Assembly: GCF_001189235.2 (NCBI RefSeq) | Contig: NZ_LFIP02000002.1 | Span: 992,411 to 1,056,410, forward strand | Length of the DNA: 64,000 nucleotides | Source of the DNA: Bradyrhizobium embrapense | GTDB lineage: Bacteria > Pseudomonadota > Alphaproteobacteria > Rhizobiales > Xanthobacteraceae | Direction of reading: 5' to 3' | Shown: positions 42,623 through 51,327 of the stretch, one piece after another | Layout of the letters: every line of letters starts with the position of its first letter | Numbering within the stretch: the first letter of the stretch is position 1 | Notes under the pieces: model-generated | The model's input: only the letters and a program-made list of their open reading frames with translations | Database searches by the model: none | What the model was told of the DNA's origin: nothing | Made by a program: the position numbers and the translations under genes

Positions 42623-42787
42623 ATGAAAGCGATCATCCAAGTCGAGAATTTCGCATCCAGCCTGGTCGGCACGCTCTGGACTCCCGTCTTCGTTGGAATC
42701 TTCATCGCCATCGTCGTCTACGCGCTTTGGCCCCGCAACAAATCTCTCTTCGATGCTGCAGCCCGGATGCCGCTGCGGGAGGACTGA
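42623..42787 (+). CDS. ccoQ: cbb3 oxidase small subunit CcoQ
   Basis: 54 aa with one helix (LWTPVFVGIFIAIVVYALWP) followed by RNKSLFDAAARMPLRED, the usual CcoQ tail. It stabilises the complex. It begins 10 bases after ccoO, with GAGG upstream. Confidence 0.92.
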   Translation: MKAIIQVENFASSLVGTLWTPVFVGIFIAIVVYALWPRNKSLFDAAARMPLRED

Positions 42788-42793
42788 CCGATC

Positions 42794-43666
42794 ATGAGCG
42801 AGCACAACGAGATTGACCGCGTTTCCGGCCGCAGCACGACCGGTCATGAGTGGGATGGCATCAAGGAGTTGAATACGCCGTTGCCGCGGTGGTGGGTCCT
42901 GACATTCTATGCGACGATCATCTGGGCGATCGGCTATTGGGTCGTCTATCCGGCCTGGCCGCTGGTCTCGGGCTACACGACCGGCCTGTTCCATTATTCC
43001 ACCCGCGCCAGTGTCGCGACCGACCTTGCCGATCTCGAGAAGCTGCGTGGCGAGAAGATGGCGGTGCTCGGCAGCGCCTCGCTGGCCGACATCGAGAAGG
43101 ACCCGGCTCTGCTCGCGCTGGCGCGTGCCCGCGGCAAGACCGTGTTCGCCGACAATTGCGCGCCCTGCCACGGCAGCGGCGGCGCGGGTGCAAAGGGCTA
43201 TCCGAACCTGAACGACGACGACTGGCTGTGGGGCGGCTCGCTCGACCAGATCATGCAGACCATCCAGTTCGGTGCTCGTTCCGGACACGCCAAGGCCCAT
43301 GAAGGCCAGATGTTGGCGTTCGGCCGCGACGGCGTTCTCAAGAAGGACGAGATCGTGACGGTCGCCAACTATGTGCGCTCGCTTTCCGGCCTTTCCACCG
43401 CGCCGAAATTCGACACCGCGGCAGGAAAGAAGATATTCGCCGAGAATTGCACCAGCTGCCACGGTGACAACGGCAAGGGTAACCAGGAGCTCGGCGCGCC
43501 GAACCTGACCGACCGGATCTGGCTCTACGGCTCCGACGAGGAGACCCTGATCGAGACCATCACCAACGGCCGCGCCGGCGTGATGCCGGCCTGGGTCGGC
43601 CGGCTGGACCCGGTCACCGTGAAGGCGCTGGCGGTCTATGTGCACTCGCTCGGTGGCGGCAAATAG
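42794..43666 (+). CDS. ccoP: cbb3 oxidase diheme cytochrome c subunit
   Basis: 290 aa. One N-terminal anchor helix (LTFYATIIWAIGYWVVYPAW) and two heme sites, CAPCH and CTSCH, each with its methionine. DEWDGIKELN-type N-terminus (HEWDGIKELNTPLPRWW) typical of CcoP. Accepts electrons from soluble cytochromes such as those encoded at 1441 or 14480. Last gene of ccoNOQP. Confidence 0.96.
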   Translation: MSEHNEIDRVSGRSTTGHEWDGIKELNTPLPRWWVLTFYATIIWAIGYWVVYPAWPLVSGYTTGLFHYSTRASVATDLADLEKLRGEKMAVLGSASLADIEKDPALLALARARGKTVFADNCAPCHGSGGAGAKGYPNLNDDDWLWGGSLDQIMQTIQFGARSGHAKAHEGQMLAFGRDGVLKKDEIVTVANYVRSLSGLSTAPKFDTAAGKKIFAENCTSCHGDNGKGNQELGAPNLTDRIWLYGSDEETLIETITNGRAGVMPAWVGRLDPVTVKALAVYVHSLGGGK

Positions 43667-43694
43667 CCGCCACCAACGAGGGCGTCCGGGATCA

Positions 43695-43708
43695 TTGACC
43701 GAGGTCAA
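43695..43708 (+). promoter_or_regulatory. FixK/FNR box of fixGHIS
   Basis: TTGACCGAGGTCAA, perfect. It is centred 38 bases before the ATG at 43740 and 62 before the ATG at 43764. Confidence 0.8.
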
Positions 43709-43739
43709 ACCCGGACCTGGTGCGGGGATGTAGGTTTCA

Positions 43740-45221
43740 ATGAGAGCCTCATTCGAGCAGCCCATGAACAAGCCCGTGCCGCCTGACGAACTCATGACCG
43801 ACGAAGATGGGCCGCTCTACGCGCCCCGCAAGAAGGTGTACCCGCAGAGCGTCTCGGGCCGGTTCCGCTCGATCAAATGGCGGCTGATGGCCGTTTGTCT
43901 CGGCGTCTATTACCTGCTGCCTTTCGTGCGCTGGCATCGGGGTCTCGGCGCGCCCGACCAGGCGGTCCTGATCGATTTTCCGAACCGCCGCTTCTATTTC
44001 TTCTTCATCGAGCTCTGGCCGCAGGAAGTCTACTACTTCACCGGCCTTCTGGTGCTGGCGGCGCTCACCCTGTTCCTGATGAATGCGCTCGGTGGCCGGA
44101 TCTGGTGCGGCTATCTTTGCCCGCAGACGGTCTGGACCGATCTGTTCTATGCTGTCGAGCGCCTGGTCGAAGGTGACCGCCGCGCGCAGATGAAGGCCGA
44201 CGCTGGTCCAATGACCGTGAAGCGAGCCGGTCGCCGTGCGTTGAAGCATGCGATCTGGCTGCTGATCGCCTGGTGGACCGGCGGCGCCTGGGTGCTCTAC
44301 TTCGCCGATGCGCCGACCTTGGTGCGCGATCTGGCGACCTTTCAGGCACCGGCGATCGCCTATCTCTGGATCGCGATCCTGACCGCGTCGACCTATCTGC
44401 TGGCCGGCTACATGCGCGAGCAGGTCTGCGTCTATATGTGCCCGTGGCCGCGGATCCAGGCCGCGCTGACCGACGAATGGGCGCTCAACGTCACCTATAA
44501 ATACGATCGCGGCGAACCACGTTGCTCGGTGAAGAAGGCGTTCGACATTCGCTCGCTCGGCGAGAAGGCCGGCGATTGCATCGATTGCAACCAGTGCGTG
44601 GCCGTGTGTCCGACCGGGATCGACATTCGCGAGGGCGCGCAGCTTGGCTGCATCCAATGCGGCCTGTGCATCGATGCCTGTGATGCCGTCATGACCAAGG
44701 TCAGCCGCAAGACCGGTCTGATCGGCTACGACAACGATATCAATGTTCAGCGGCGCATCGCCGGCAAGGAAGAGATCTTCAAGCCGGCTCGTGCTCGTAC
44801 CGTCGTCTACGCCAGCCTGATCACCGTGGTCTGTGCGGTGATGCTTTATGCCCTGATGTCGCGGACCCTGCTGGACGTCAACGTGTTGCACGACCGCAAC
44901 CCGATCGCGGTGCGTCTCAGCGACGGCGCGATCCGCAATGGGTACACGCTGCGCTTTCTCAACAAGCGCGGCTTTGATCGTGTGATCGCGATCGACGTCG
45001 ATGGACCAACCGACGCCAAGCTGCACGTCATCGGTGCGGACTCGGTGACGCCAGACCGCCCGATGATCGTGCTTGGCCGCGACACCACCACCGAACTTCG
45101 CGTGCTGGTGACGGTGCCGTTCGATGAAAAAGCGGAAAAGTCCGTGCCGGTCACGTTCCGCGTCACCGACATCGGCCTCGGAGAGGTCGCCTTCGCGACC
45201 GACCACTTCGTTCTTCCCTAA
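43740..45221 (+). CDS. fixG: FixG/CcoG ferredoxin-like membrane protein
   Basis: 493 aa from 43740; the FixK spacing favours the second ATG (43764, MNKPVPPDELM, 485 aa). Five or six helices; CGYLCPQTVW and CVYMCPWPRIQ, then two 4Fe-4S motifs (CIDCNQCVAVCP and CIQCGLCIDACD). CcoG reduces Cu(II) for cbb3 assembly. The C-terminal part is the periplasmic Ig-like FixG domain. Confidence 0.94.
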   Translation: MRASFEQPMNKPVPPDELMTDEDGPLYAPRKKVYPQSVSGRFRSIKWRLMAVCLGVYYLLPFVRWHRGLGAPDQAVLIDFPNRRFYFFFIELWPQEVYYFTGLLVLAALTLFLMNALGGRIWCGYLCPQTVWTDLFYAVERLVEGDRRAQMKADAGPMTVKRAGRRALKHAIWLLIAWWTGGAWVLYFADAPTLVRDLATFQAPAIAYLWIAILTASTYLLAGYMREQVCVYMCPWPRIQAALTDEWALNVTYKYDRGEPRCSVKKAFDIRSLGEKAGDCIDCNQCVAVCPTGIDIREGAQLGCIQCGLCIDACDAVMTKVSRKTGLIGYDNDINVQRRIAGKEEIFKPARARTVVYASLITVVCAVMLYALMSRTLLDVNVLHDRNPIAVRLSDGAIRNGYTLRFLNKRGFDRVIAIDVDGPTDAKLHVIGADSVTPDRPMIVLGRDTTTELRVLVTVPFDEKAEKSVPVTFRVTDIGLGEVAFATDHFVLP

Positions 45222-45237
45222 CCACGGAAATCTCGCC

Positions 45238-45738
45238 ATGGCAGCCTCCAGTTCAGCCGCGCGACCCATCACCGGGCGTTTCGTCCTGGTCACGACGATC
45301 GCGTTCTTCGCCGTCGTCATCAGCGTGAACATGGTCATGATGCGGCTTGCCATTTCGACTCTGCCGGGCACCGAGGTCGACAGCGCCTACAGCGCGAGCC
45401 TCGCCTATCAACGCGAGATCGACGCGGCCAGGCAGCAGAACGAGCGCGACTGGCGGGTCCAGGCGCATATCGATCGGCGGCCTGACGGCAGCGCCGCACT
45501 TGCACTCGAGGCGCGCGACCACGCCGGCGCACCGCTGACGGGAATGAGTTTCCTCGCCCGGCTCGAACGGCCGATCGATCGTCGCGCCGACCGGGCAATC
45601 GAGATTGGTGAGGCCGGAGGTGGGAGCTATAGCGGCCGCGTTGAAGGCGTCGCGGCAGGGCAGTGGGACCTCGTCATCGAGGGCGACGCCGATGGCCGGC
45701 GCATGTTCCTGTCGAAGAACAGAATCCTGCTGAACTGA
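45238..45738 (+). CDS. fixH: FixH/CcoH oxidase assembly protein
   Basis: 166 aa. One N-terminal helix (FVLVTTIAFFAVVISVNMVM) and a periplasmic FixH domain (AYSASLAYQREIDAARQQNE, then GQWDLVIEGD). Needed for stable cbb3 assembly. It starts 16 bases after fixG. Confidence 0.92.
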   Translation: MAASSSAARPITGRFVLVTTIAFFAVVISVNMVMMRLAISTLPGTEVDSAYSASLAYQREIDAARQQNERDWRVQAHIDRRPDGSAALALEARDHAGAPLTGMSFLARLERPIDRRADRAIEIGEAGGGSYSGRVEGVAAGQWDLVIEGDADGRRMFLSKNRILLN

Positions 45739-45749
45739 CGGTGCATCCC

Positions 45750-47936
45750 ATGCAGGCGGATATCGATTTCTCCCACTATCTGAAGAGCGCGGGCACCGGG
45801 CTCGTCCATCTCGATCTCGCAGTCGAGGGCATCAATTGCGCGGGTTGCATGGCCAAGATCGAGCGCAATCTGTCGGCCATACCTGACGTCACCTCAGCCC
45901 GCGTAAACCTGACGGACAGTCGCCTTGCGCTGGAATGGAAGGCGGGTGCTCTTGAACCGGCGCTGTTCGTGAGCCGGCTCGCGGAGCTCGGCTATAAGGC
46001 CTATCCGTTCGAGCGGGACGATGCCGAGGCGCTGGAAGCGCAGCGGGCGCAAGGCCTGCTGCGCCGGCTGGGCGTCGCGGCCTTTGCCGCGATGAACGTG
46101 ATGATGCTGTCGGTCCCGGTATGGTCCGGCAACGTCTCCGACATGCTGCCGGAACAACGCGACTTCTTCCACTGGCTGTCGGCGCTGATCGTGCTGCCGG
46201 CCGCCGCCTATTCGGCGCAGCCCTTCTTCTCGTCGGCGCTGTCGGCGCTGCGGGCACGCGGCGTCAACATGGACGTGCCGATCAGCATCGGCATCGTGCT
46301 CGCGCTGGCGACTTCGGTGATCGAGACCATCAACCACGCCGAACATGCCTATTTCGATGCCGCGATCATGCTGATCGCGTTCCTGCTCGCCGGCCGCTAC
46401 CTCGACCAGAACATGCGGCGGCGGACCCGCGCCTTTGCCGGAAACCTCGCTGCGTTGAAGGCCGAGACGGCGACGAAGTTCATCAGCCCGACCGAGATCA
46501 AGACGGTCCCGGCAGCCGCAATCCGGCCCGGCGACATCGTGCTGCTGCGGCCGGGCGAGCGCTGCGCGGTCGACGGCAATGTGATCGAGGGCCGCTCGGA
46601 GGTCGATCAGAGCCTGATCACGGGCGAAACCTTGCCGGCGATGGCGACGCCCGGCAGCGCTGTATTCGCCGGCACGCTGATCCGTTCCGGCACGCTGCGC
46701 GTTCGCGCAACGGCGGCCTCGGGCGGCACTCTGCTCGACGAAATATCCCGGCTTCTCGATCGAGCGCTGCAGGCGCGCTCGCGCTATCTTCGTCTGGCGG
46801 AGCGTGCATCGAGGCTCTATGCCCCGGTCGTGCACGCCACCGCGCTCCTGACGATGCTGGGCTGGCTGGCCTATGGCGCGAGTTTTCATGATTCGATCGT
46901 GACGGCGATTGCGGTCCTGATCATCACCTGTCCCTGCGCGCTGGGGCTAGCCATTCCGGCCGTGCAGACCGTTGCATCCGGGACGCTGTTTAGTTCGGGC
47001 GTGCTGCTCAACGCCGGCGATGCGATCGAACGGATCGCCGAAATCGATCGGGTGATCTTCGACAAGACGGGCACCTTGACGCTGCCCGAGCTCGATGTCG
47101 CCAACCTCGCTGATATCCCGGACGATGTCGTGAAGCTCGCGGGCCGACTGGCACTCTCGAGCCGTCATCCGGTCGCTGCCGCGGTCGCACGCAAGGCGGG
47201 CGTCGCCGCACCACTGTCGAATATCCAGGAGGAGCCGGGCCAGGGTGTCCATGGTTTTCACGAAGGGCGTCCGATCCGGCTGGGCCGAGCGTCATTCTGT
47301 GGCGCGGACGACCTCGCCAACGAGATTCTGTGCCGCGATCCGGAGGCGTCCGTCGTCGCATTCAGCCATGGCGAGAGCCGATATGCCTTCGCGGTCCGGC
47401 AACGGCTGCGGCCGGACGCAGCCGAGGTGGTAGCAGGGCTGGCGCGCATGGGCATCGCCGTCGAGATCGTGTCCGGAGATCGCGAACCTGCGGTTCGGCT
47501 GGCGGCCGAGGTGCTCGGCGTGCATGAATGGCGCGCCGAGGTGTCCCCGGTCGACAAGATCGAACGGATCGAGGAGCTGGCGTGCCGGGGCTGCAAGGTA
47601 CTGATGGTCGGCGATGGCTTGAACGACGCGCCGGCTCTCGCCGCGGCGCATGCATCGATGTCACCCGTTACGGCCACGCACATGAGCCAGGCAGTCGCCG
47701 ATGCGGTCTTTCTCGGCGAGCGTCTTGCGCCGGTGCTGTCAGCGGTCAAGGTGTCGCGCAAGGCGCTGCGGCTAATGCGGCAGAACCTCTGGCTTGCCGT
47801 CGTCTACAATGTGCTGGCGGTGCCGATCGCGATCGCCGGCCTGGTGACGCCGCTGATCGCCGCGGCAGCCATGTCGGGTTCGTCGGTGATCGTGATGCTG
47901 AACGCGCTACGGGCACGAACGAGGGAGGCAGCCTGA
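45750..47936 (+). CDS. fixI: FixI/CcoI copper-transporting P1B ATPase
   Basis: 728 aa. An N-terminal heavy-metal domain with GINCAGC, membrane helices with the metal site ITCPCALGLAIP, phosphorylation motif FDKTGTLT, and hinge VGDGLNDAPAL. It exports Cu(I) toward the periplasm for the CuB site of CcoN. The stop overlaps the fixS start by one base. Confidence 0.95.
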   Translation: MQADIDFSHYLKSAGTGLVHLDLAVEGINCAGCMAKIERNLSAIPDVTSARVNLTDSRLALEWKAGALEPALFVSRLAELGYKAYPFERDDAEALEAQRAQGLLRRLGVAAFAAMNVMMLSVPVWSGNVSDMLPEQRDFFHWLSALIVLPAAAYSAQPFFSSALSALRARGVNMDVPISIGIVLALATSVIETINHAEHAYFDAAIMLIAFLLAGRYLDQNMRRRTRAFAGNLAALKAETATKFISPTEIKTVPAAAIRPGDIVLLRPGERCAVDGNVIEGRSEVDQSLITGETLPAMATPGSAVFAGTLIRSGTLRVRATAASGGTLLDEISRLLDRALQARSRYLRLAERASRLYAPVVHATALLTMLGWLAYGASFHDSIVTAIAVLIITCPCALGLAIPAVQTVASGTLFSSGVLLNAGDAIERIAEIDRVIFDKTGTLTLPELDVANLADIPDDVVKLAGRLALSSRHPVAAAVARKAGVAAPLSNIQEEPGQGVHGFHEGRPIRLGRASFCGADDLANEILCRDPEASVVAFSHGESRYAFAVRQRLRPDAAEVVAGLARMGIAVEIVSGDREPAVRLAAEVLGVHEWRAEVSPVDKIERIEELACRGCKVLMVGDGLNDAPALAAAHASMSPVTATHMSQAVADAVFLGERLAPVLSAVKVSRKALRLMRQNLWLAVVYNVLAVPIAIAGLVTPLIAAAAMSGSSVIVMLNALRARTREAA

Positions 47937-48103
47937 TGGAAGTCCTGGTCATTCTGGTGCCGTTGGCTCTCGCGCTTGGCTTTGCCGGCCTGCTCGGCTT
48001 CCTTTGGTCCCTCAAAAGCGGCCAGTACGACGATCTCGACGGCGCAGCGTGGCGCGCCATCGTCGATGATGAGCCCACCGGCGGTCAGGGCGGGACCAAA
48101 TAA
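47936..48103 (+). CDS. fixS: FixS/CcoS oxidase maturation protein
   Basis: 55 aa. One helix (LVILVPLALALGFAGLLGFL) then WSLKSGQYDDLDGAAWRAI, the CcoS signature. Required for cofactor insertion in cbb3. The 3' end overlaps a convergent small gene by 19 bases. Confidence 0.93.
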   Translation: MEVLVILVPLALALGFAGLLGFLWSLKSGQYDDLDGAAWRAIVDDEPTGGQGGTK

Positions 48104-48255
48104 TGAAAATATACCAATGAAGCCGCCGCGGCGATGGTCATTGCCGTTGAGACGAGCGCCAGCACCAATGTCCAGTCCGTTCGACGCGATTGCGGCATCC
48201 GCGAGCGGAGAAGCAGGACAGAGACCAGCCGGTTGACGGCGCCAAACCGGGCCAT
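48085..48255 (-). CDS. Small single-span membrane protein (56 aa)
   Basis: MARFGAVNRLVSVLLLRSRM and a helix WTLVLALVSTAMTIAAAASL. It starts 2 bases after the stop of the 81-aa gene, so translation is probably coupled. Overlaps the fixS 3' end. Function unknown. Confidence 0.5.
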   Translation of the reverse strand: MARFGAVNRLVSVLLLRSRMPQSRRTDWTLVLALVSTAMTIAAAASLVYFHYLVPP

Positions 48256-48257
48256 CG

Positions 48258-48503
48258 TCAGCAGCAGCACATCGGCAGCACGTCAGGCCGCCAATGGCGC
48301 CAGTGCGTCGCCGACACGGCAACTGGTTGCATCGTGGTGGCGTCCAGCCATCCCTCGGTGTGGCGGATGCAGGGGCGGCTGAGCTGCTGGCGTTCACCAT
48401 CAATTCTTGCAAGTTCGATCACGCAACCAAATGGCGCCGACGCGATGTCTCGCCATTCGAACAGGGTGAGCCGGCGAAGCCATGATGTGAGTGTGTGGCG
48501 CAT
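48258..48503 (-). CDS. Small conserved protein (81 aa) with THWRHW motif
   Basis: The core DIASAPFGCVIELARIDGER, SRPCIRHTEGWLD and SATHWRHW parallels the protein at 36924 (APFDRDLELAVI, FPCRRILGGWV, PTHWRSW), so the two form a family. GGAGG lies 8 bases before the ATG and a perfect FixK box 63 bases upstream. The C-terminus ends in three cysteines (LPMCCC). Function unknown. Confidence 0.65.
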   Translation of the reverse strand: MRHTLTSWLRRLTLFEWRDIASAPFGCVIELARIDGERQQLSRPCIRHTEGWLDATTMQPVAVSATHWRHWRPDVLPMCCC

Positions 48504-48559
48504 GCAACGTCGCCTCCGGTCGATGTTAGTCCTTGTCGCACGTGTCGCAGTTCGCGTGA

Positions 48560-48573
48560 TTGACATGGCTCAA
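48560..48573 (-). promoter_or_regulatory. FixK/FNR box upstream of 48503
   Basis: TTGACATGGCTCAA, perfect, 63 bases from the start. Confidence 0.75.
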
Positions 48574-48600
48574 TCCAGGTGTGCGACGGCTGGGGCGCCG

Positions 48601-48614
48601 TTGACCCACCTCAA
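48601..48614 (+). promoter_or_regulatory. FixK/FNR box upstream of Nramp-like gene
   Basis: TTGACCCACCTCAA, perfect. It lies 147 bases before the ATG at 48755; the last box seen in the window. Confidence 0.7.
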
Positions 48615-48754
48615 TCCAGTAGCCGGGAGGGCGCGATATTCTCGAAACGCTCGCCAGCCAGGAGTCTTGTCCGTGCAGGGCGGCAATCGGCAAACGTCAG
48701 GCACGGCGGAAAGCGTGAGACCGTCGTCCGGAGGCAGCAGCGGCAGGAGCTTGC

Positions 48755-50065
48755 ATGGTCGAACTGGCGGATGAGCAGGCCACCGCGCGTGGAAAGACGT
48801 TTCGAACTCGCTGGGCAAGATTGAAGAGCCATCCGCTGGCGCGACTGGGGCCTGGGCTGATCACGGGCGTGGCCGACGACGATCCCAGCGGCATCGCCAC
48901 CTACTCTCAGGCGGGCGCTCAGTTTGGCTTGAACATGCTGTGGACGATGCCGCTGGCGTTCCCGCTCATGGCCGCCATCCAATCGATGTGCGGCCGGATC
49001 GGACGGGTGACCGGTCGTGGCTTGGCAGCGAATATCAGGGCTGCGTTCCCGCCTGTCGTCCTGAAGGGTGTGGTGTTGCTCCTGCTGATCGCGAACACGC
49101 TCAATATCGGAGCCGATGTCGCGGCCATGGGGGAGGTCGGCGAGCTCGTTACGGGAATGGATCGTCACGCGATGGCAATCATGTTTGCCGTCACGACACT
49201 CCTGCTTCAGATATTCGTGCCGTATCATCGCTACGTCTTCTTCCTGAAGTGGTTGACCCTTTCGCTGCTGGCGTATGCTGCCGTGCTGTTTACCGTCCAC
49301 GTTCCCTGGGGCGAGGTGGCCGTGCGCACGCTGTGGCCACAATTGCGCTTGGATTCAGGTACCGCCGCCGTCGTTGTCGGCGTATTCGGGACAACCATCA
49401 GCCCGTATCTCTTCTTCTGGCAGGCCTCAGAAGAGGTCGAGGACATGCTCGCACAAGGCGGCATGTCTCTCCTGCAGGATCCGAACAATGCATCGACGGA
49501 GTTGCGACGGATTGAGTGGGATACCTGGAGCGGGATGTTTTACTCTGACATTACGGCCTACTTCATCATCCTGGCGACCGCGGTCACGCTACATGTCGCG
49601 GGAATCACCGACATCGAGACGGCCGCCCAGGCGGCTGGTGCGTTGCGGCCGCTCGCAGGGGATTTCGCCTTTGAGCTGTTCGCGATCGGTATCGTCGGCG
49701 TCGGTCTGATCGGCGTGCCGGTTCTCGCAGGCTCAGCAGCCTATGCGTTCGCTGAAGCGATGGGCTGGAACGAAGGCCTCGAGAGGACGCCGCTGGACGC
49801 GCGCGGGTTCTATGGCGTCATCACGCTCAGCGTCGTGACGGGATTGCTGATCCAGTACTCGCCGATCAGCCCCATGAAGGCGCTGTTCTGGAGTGCCGTA
49901 ATCAACGGCGTCGTCGCCGTCCCGCTGATGGTCGTGATCCTTCTCCTCGCCTCGAGGTCGTCCGTCATGGGCCCATATACCTCTGGCCGGCCGATCCTGG
50001 CCCTCGGGTGGGTCGCGACCCTCGTGATGGGGTTCGCTGCCGGCATGATGTTCGTGCCAGGGTAA
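48755..50065 (+). CDS. Nramp-like metal transporter with non-canonical TM1 motif
   Basis: 436 aa with about 11 helices. TM1 reads GVADDDPSGIATYSQAGAQF, where canonical Nramp transporters have DPGN, and the TM6 region reads TTISPYLFFWQASEEVED, where MPH is usual. It belongs to a divergent bacterial Nramp branch, so Mn2+/Fe2+ specificity cannot be assumed. Inner membrane. Probably FixK-controlled. Confidence 0.83.
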   Translation: MVELADEQATARGKTFRTRWARLKSHPLARLGPGLITGVADDDPSGIATYSQAGAQFGLNMLWTMPLAFPLMAAIQSMCGRIGRVTGRGLAANIRAAFPPVVLKGVVLLLLIANTLNIGADVAAMGEVGELVTGMDRHAMAIMFAVTTLLLQIFVPYHRYVFFLKWLTLSLLAYAAVLFTVHVPWGEVAVRTLWPQLRLDSGTAAVVVGVFGTTISPYLFFWQASEEVEDMLAQGGMSLLQDPNNASTELRRIEWDTWSGMFYSDITAYFIILATAVTLHVAGITDIETAAQAAGALRPLAGDFAFELFAIGIVGVGLIGVPVLAGSAAYAFAEAMGWNEGLERTPLDARGFYGVITLSVVTGLLIQYSPISPMKALFWSAVINGVVAVPLMVVILLLASRSSVMGPYTSGRPILALGWVATLVMGFAAGMMFVPG

Positions 50066-50366
50066 CTAGCCGCGTGGTGGTCTTGCTCAGAGCGTTGTGT
50101 CCCAGATGGCACCTCGCTCAGGTTCGAATGGGCATGGGCTCGACTGGATTGCGGACGCGTCGTCGGAGCGGCCAAACACGATCCTTGGTGCGCTCCAGTA
50201 CGCCGAACGCGCTATCGGATTCGAGCCATCGGATCGCTATGCGGCGCAGCCCGGCAGGAAAGCTTCCTGCCGGGCTGCCTCATCGGCGTTCCCGAGGGGG
50301 TCGGGCCCGCGCAATGACCGGCAATCGCGGTCGCATCCAGATTGCGCGTTGGGTAAGGGGCAGCGC
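50066..50366. other. Intergenic region with strong hairpin
   Basis: No gene recognised; holds the hairpin at 50247-50279. Confidence 0.5.
50247..50279. terminator. Bidirectional terminator-like hairpin
   Basis: A perfect 33-base palindrome whose arms, GCAGCCCGGCAGGAA and TTCCTGCCGGGCTGC, enclose a 3-base centre. It sits between the convergent Nramp-like gene and the gene at 50367. Confidence 0.65.
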
Positions 50367-50654
50367 CTAGATGTCGCCAAGCCTGGACCAGGCAAGGTCG
50401 ATCAGCGACCCGATCCGGGCCGACTGAGCCTGCAGTTGACCACGGCTTTCCGGATTTTCGATTCGTTCGATCGCAGTGCACGTTTGTGCGTGAGTGATCT
50501 GAAGGGCGAACACGGCCTCCTGCAGTGCTTCCCGGACTTTCCGCCGCCGGGCATCCCGGAGCCCGGACAAGTCGATCGACCGGGACCCTGCGTATGCGTC
50601 AAGTACCGTAGATTTACGGCGCCTGCGTGCATGAGAGCTCGCGATGTTCGGCAC
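50367..50654 (-). CDS. Hypothetical basic helical protein (95 aa)
   Basis: GGGAG lies 8 bases before a GTG start (VPNIASSHARRRRKS). The second half is helical (REALQEAVFALQITHAQTCT). Longer frames exist upstream but lack a ribosome site. No FixK box. Family not recognised. Confidence 0.4.
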   Translation of the reverse strand: MPNIASSHARRRRKSTVLDAYAGSRSIDLSGLRDARRRKVREALQEAVFALQITHAQTCTAIERIENPESRGQLQAQSARIGSLIDLAWSRLGDI

Positions 50655-50795
50655 TTTGGACTTCTCCCTTGGCTTGGCGGTCCGTGTCGATTCTCTTGCC
50701 AAGGATATTGAGGGCGGTGTCTTAATTGTCCGATCAACGTGCTTATCGGAATTCGGCAAAGCATGGGATTTTCGTGCTTAATTGGTTGAAGACGG

Positions 50796-50823
50796 TATAT
50801 GCATATAAATTACAGGTATATGC
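50796..50823 (+). promoter_or_regulatory. Possible MarR operator
   Basis: A perfect palindrome TATATGCATATA (50796-50807), with GGTATATGC occurring twice (50794-50802 and 50815-50823), 20-45 bases before the marR-like start; a plausible autoregulatory site. Confidence 0.45.
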
Positions 50824-50841
50824 GGATAACGAGGATTCGCC

Positions 50842-51318
50842 ATGAAACACGATGCGCTGACGCCCGAAGAACTGGCCATCGTGGGAAGCTGCTGCGCCGC
50901 ATTCAATGTTCGAAAGGCAAGTCGGGTGATTACTCGGCTGTACGCCGAGGCCTTTGCACCCGTCGGCGTGGAGCCGACACAATTTATGCTGCTCGCCGCC
51001 TGCGCGCGGCAAAGGACCCTGACCATGGGAGCTCTTGCAGTGAGGATGGCAATGGACCCGAGTGCGCTTGCTCGCAATATTGCGGTGCTTGAGCGTCGTG
51101 GGCTGGTTAAGGTCGCATTTGGCGTGGACCGTCGGGTGCGAGATATCTCGATATCCGCCCAAGGCAGGAAGATCCTGTCCCGCGTGCTGCCTCGCTGGCG
51201 GGCAATACAGGCGAAGCTGGCTGCGCAGTTTGGCGAAGACGGATTTCAGGCGACCGTCGACCTGATGAAAAAGATGACGCAGGCAGGCGAGGCGCTGCTC
51301 GCCGATTCAAACTCGTAA
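50842..51318 (+). CDS. MarR-family transcription regulator
   Basis: 158 aa winged-helix protein: recognition segment MGALAVRMAMDPSALARNIA, then VLERRGLVKV and the wing VDRRVRDISISAQGRKIL. Probably binds the palindrome just upstream. No FixK box nearby. It is followed 9 bases later by an AraC-family gene, forming a two-regulator unit near the right island end. Confidence 0.85.
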   Translation: MKHDALTPEELAIVGSCCAAFNVRKASRVITRLYAEAFAPVGVEPTQFMLLAACARQRTLTMGALAVRMAMDPSALARNIAVLERRGLVKVAFGVDRRVRDISISAQGRKILSRVLPRWRAIQAKLAAQFGEDGFQATVDLMKKMTQAGEALLADSNS

Positions 51319-51327
51319 GAGGTCGCG

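Noticed and set aside
50247..50279. CRISPR-like repeat or insertion-sequence end
   Set aside because: It is a single perfect palindrome between convergent genes, without repetition or a transposase; a terminator is the simpler reading.
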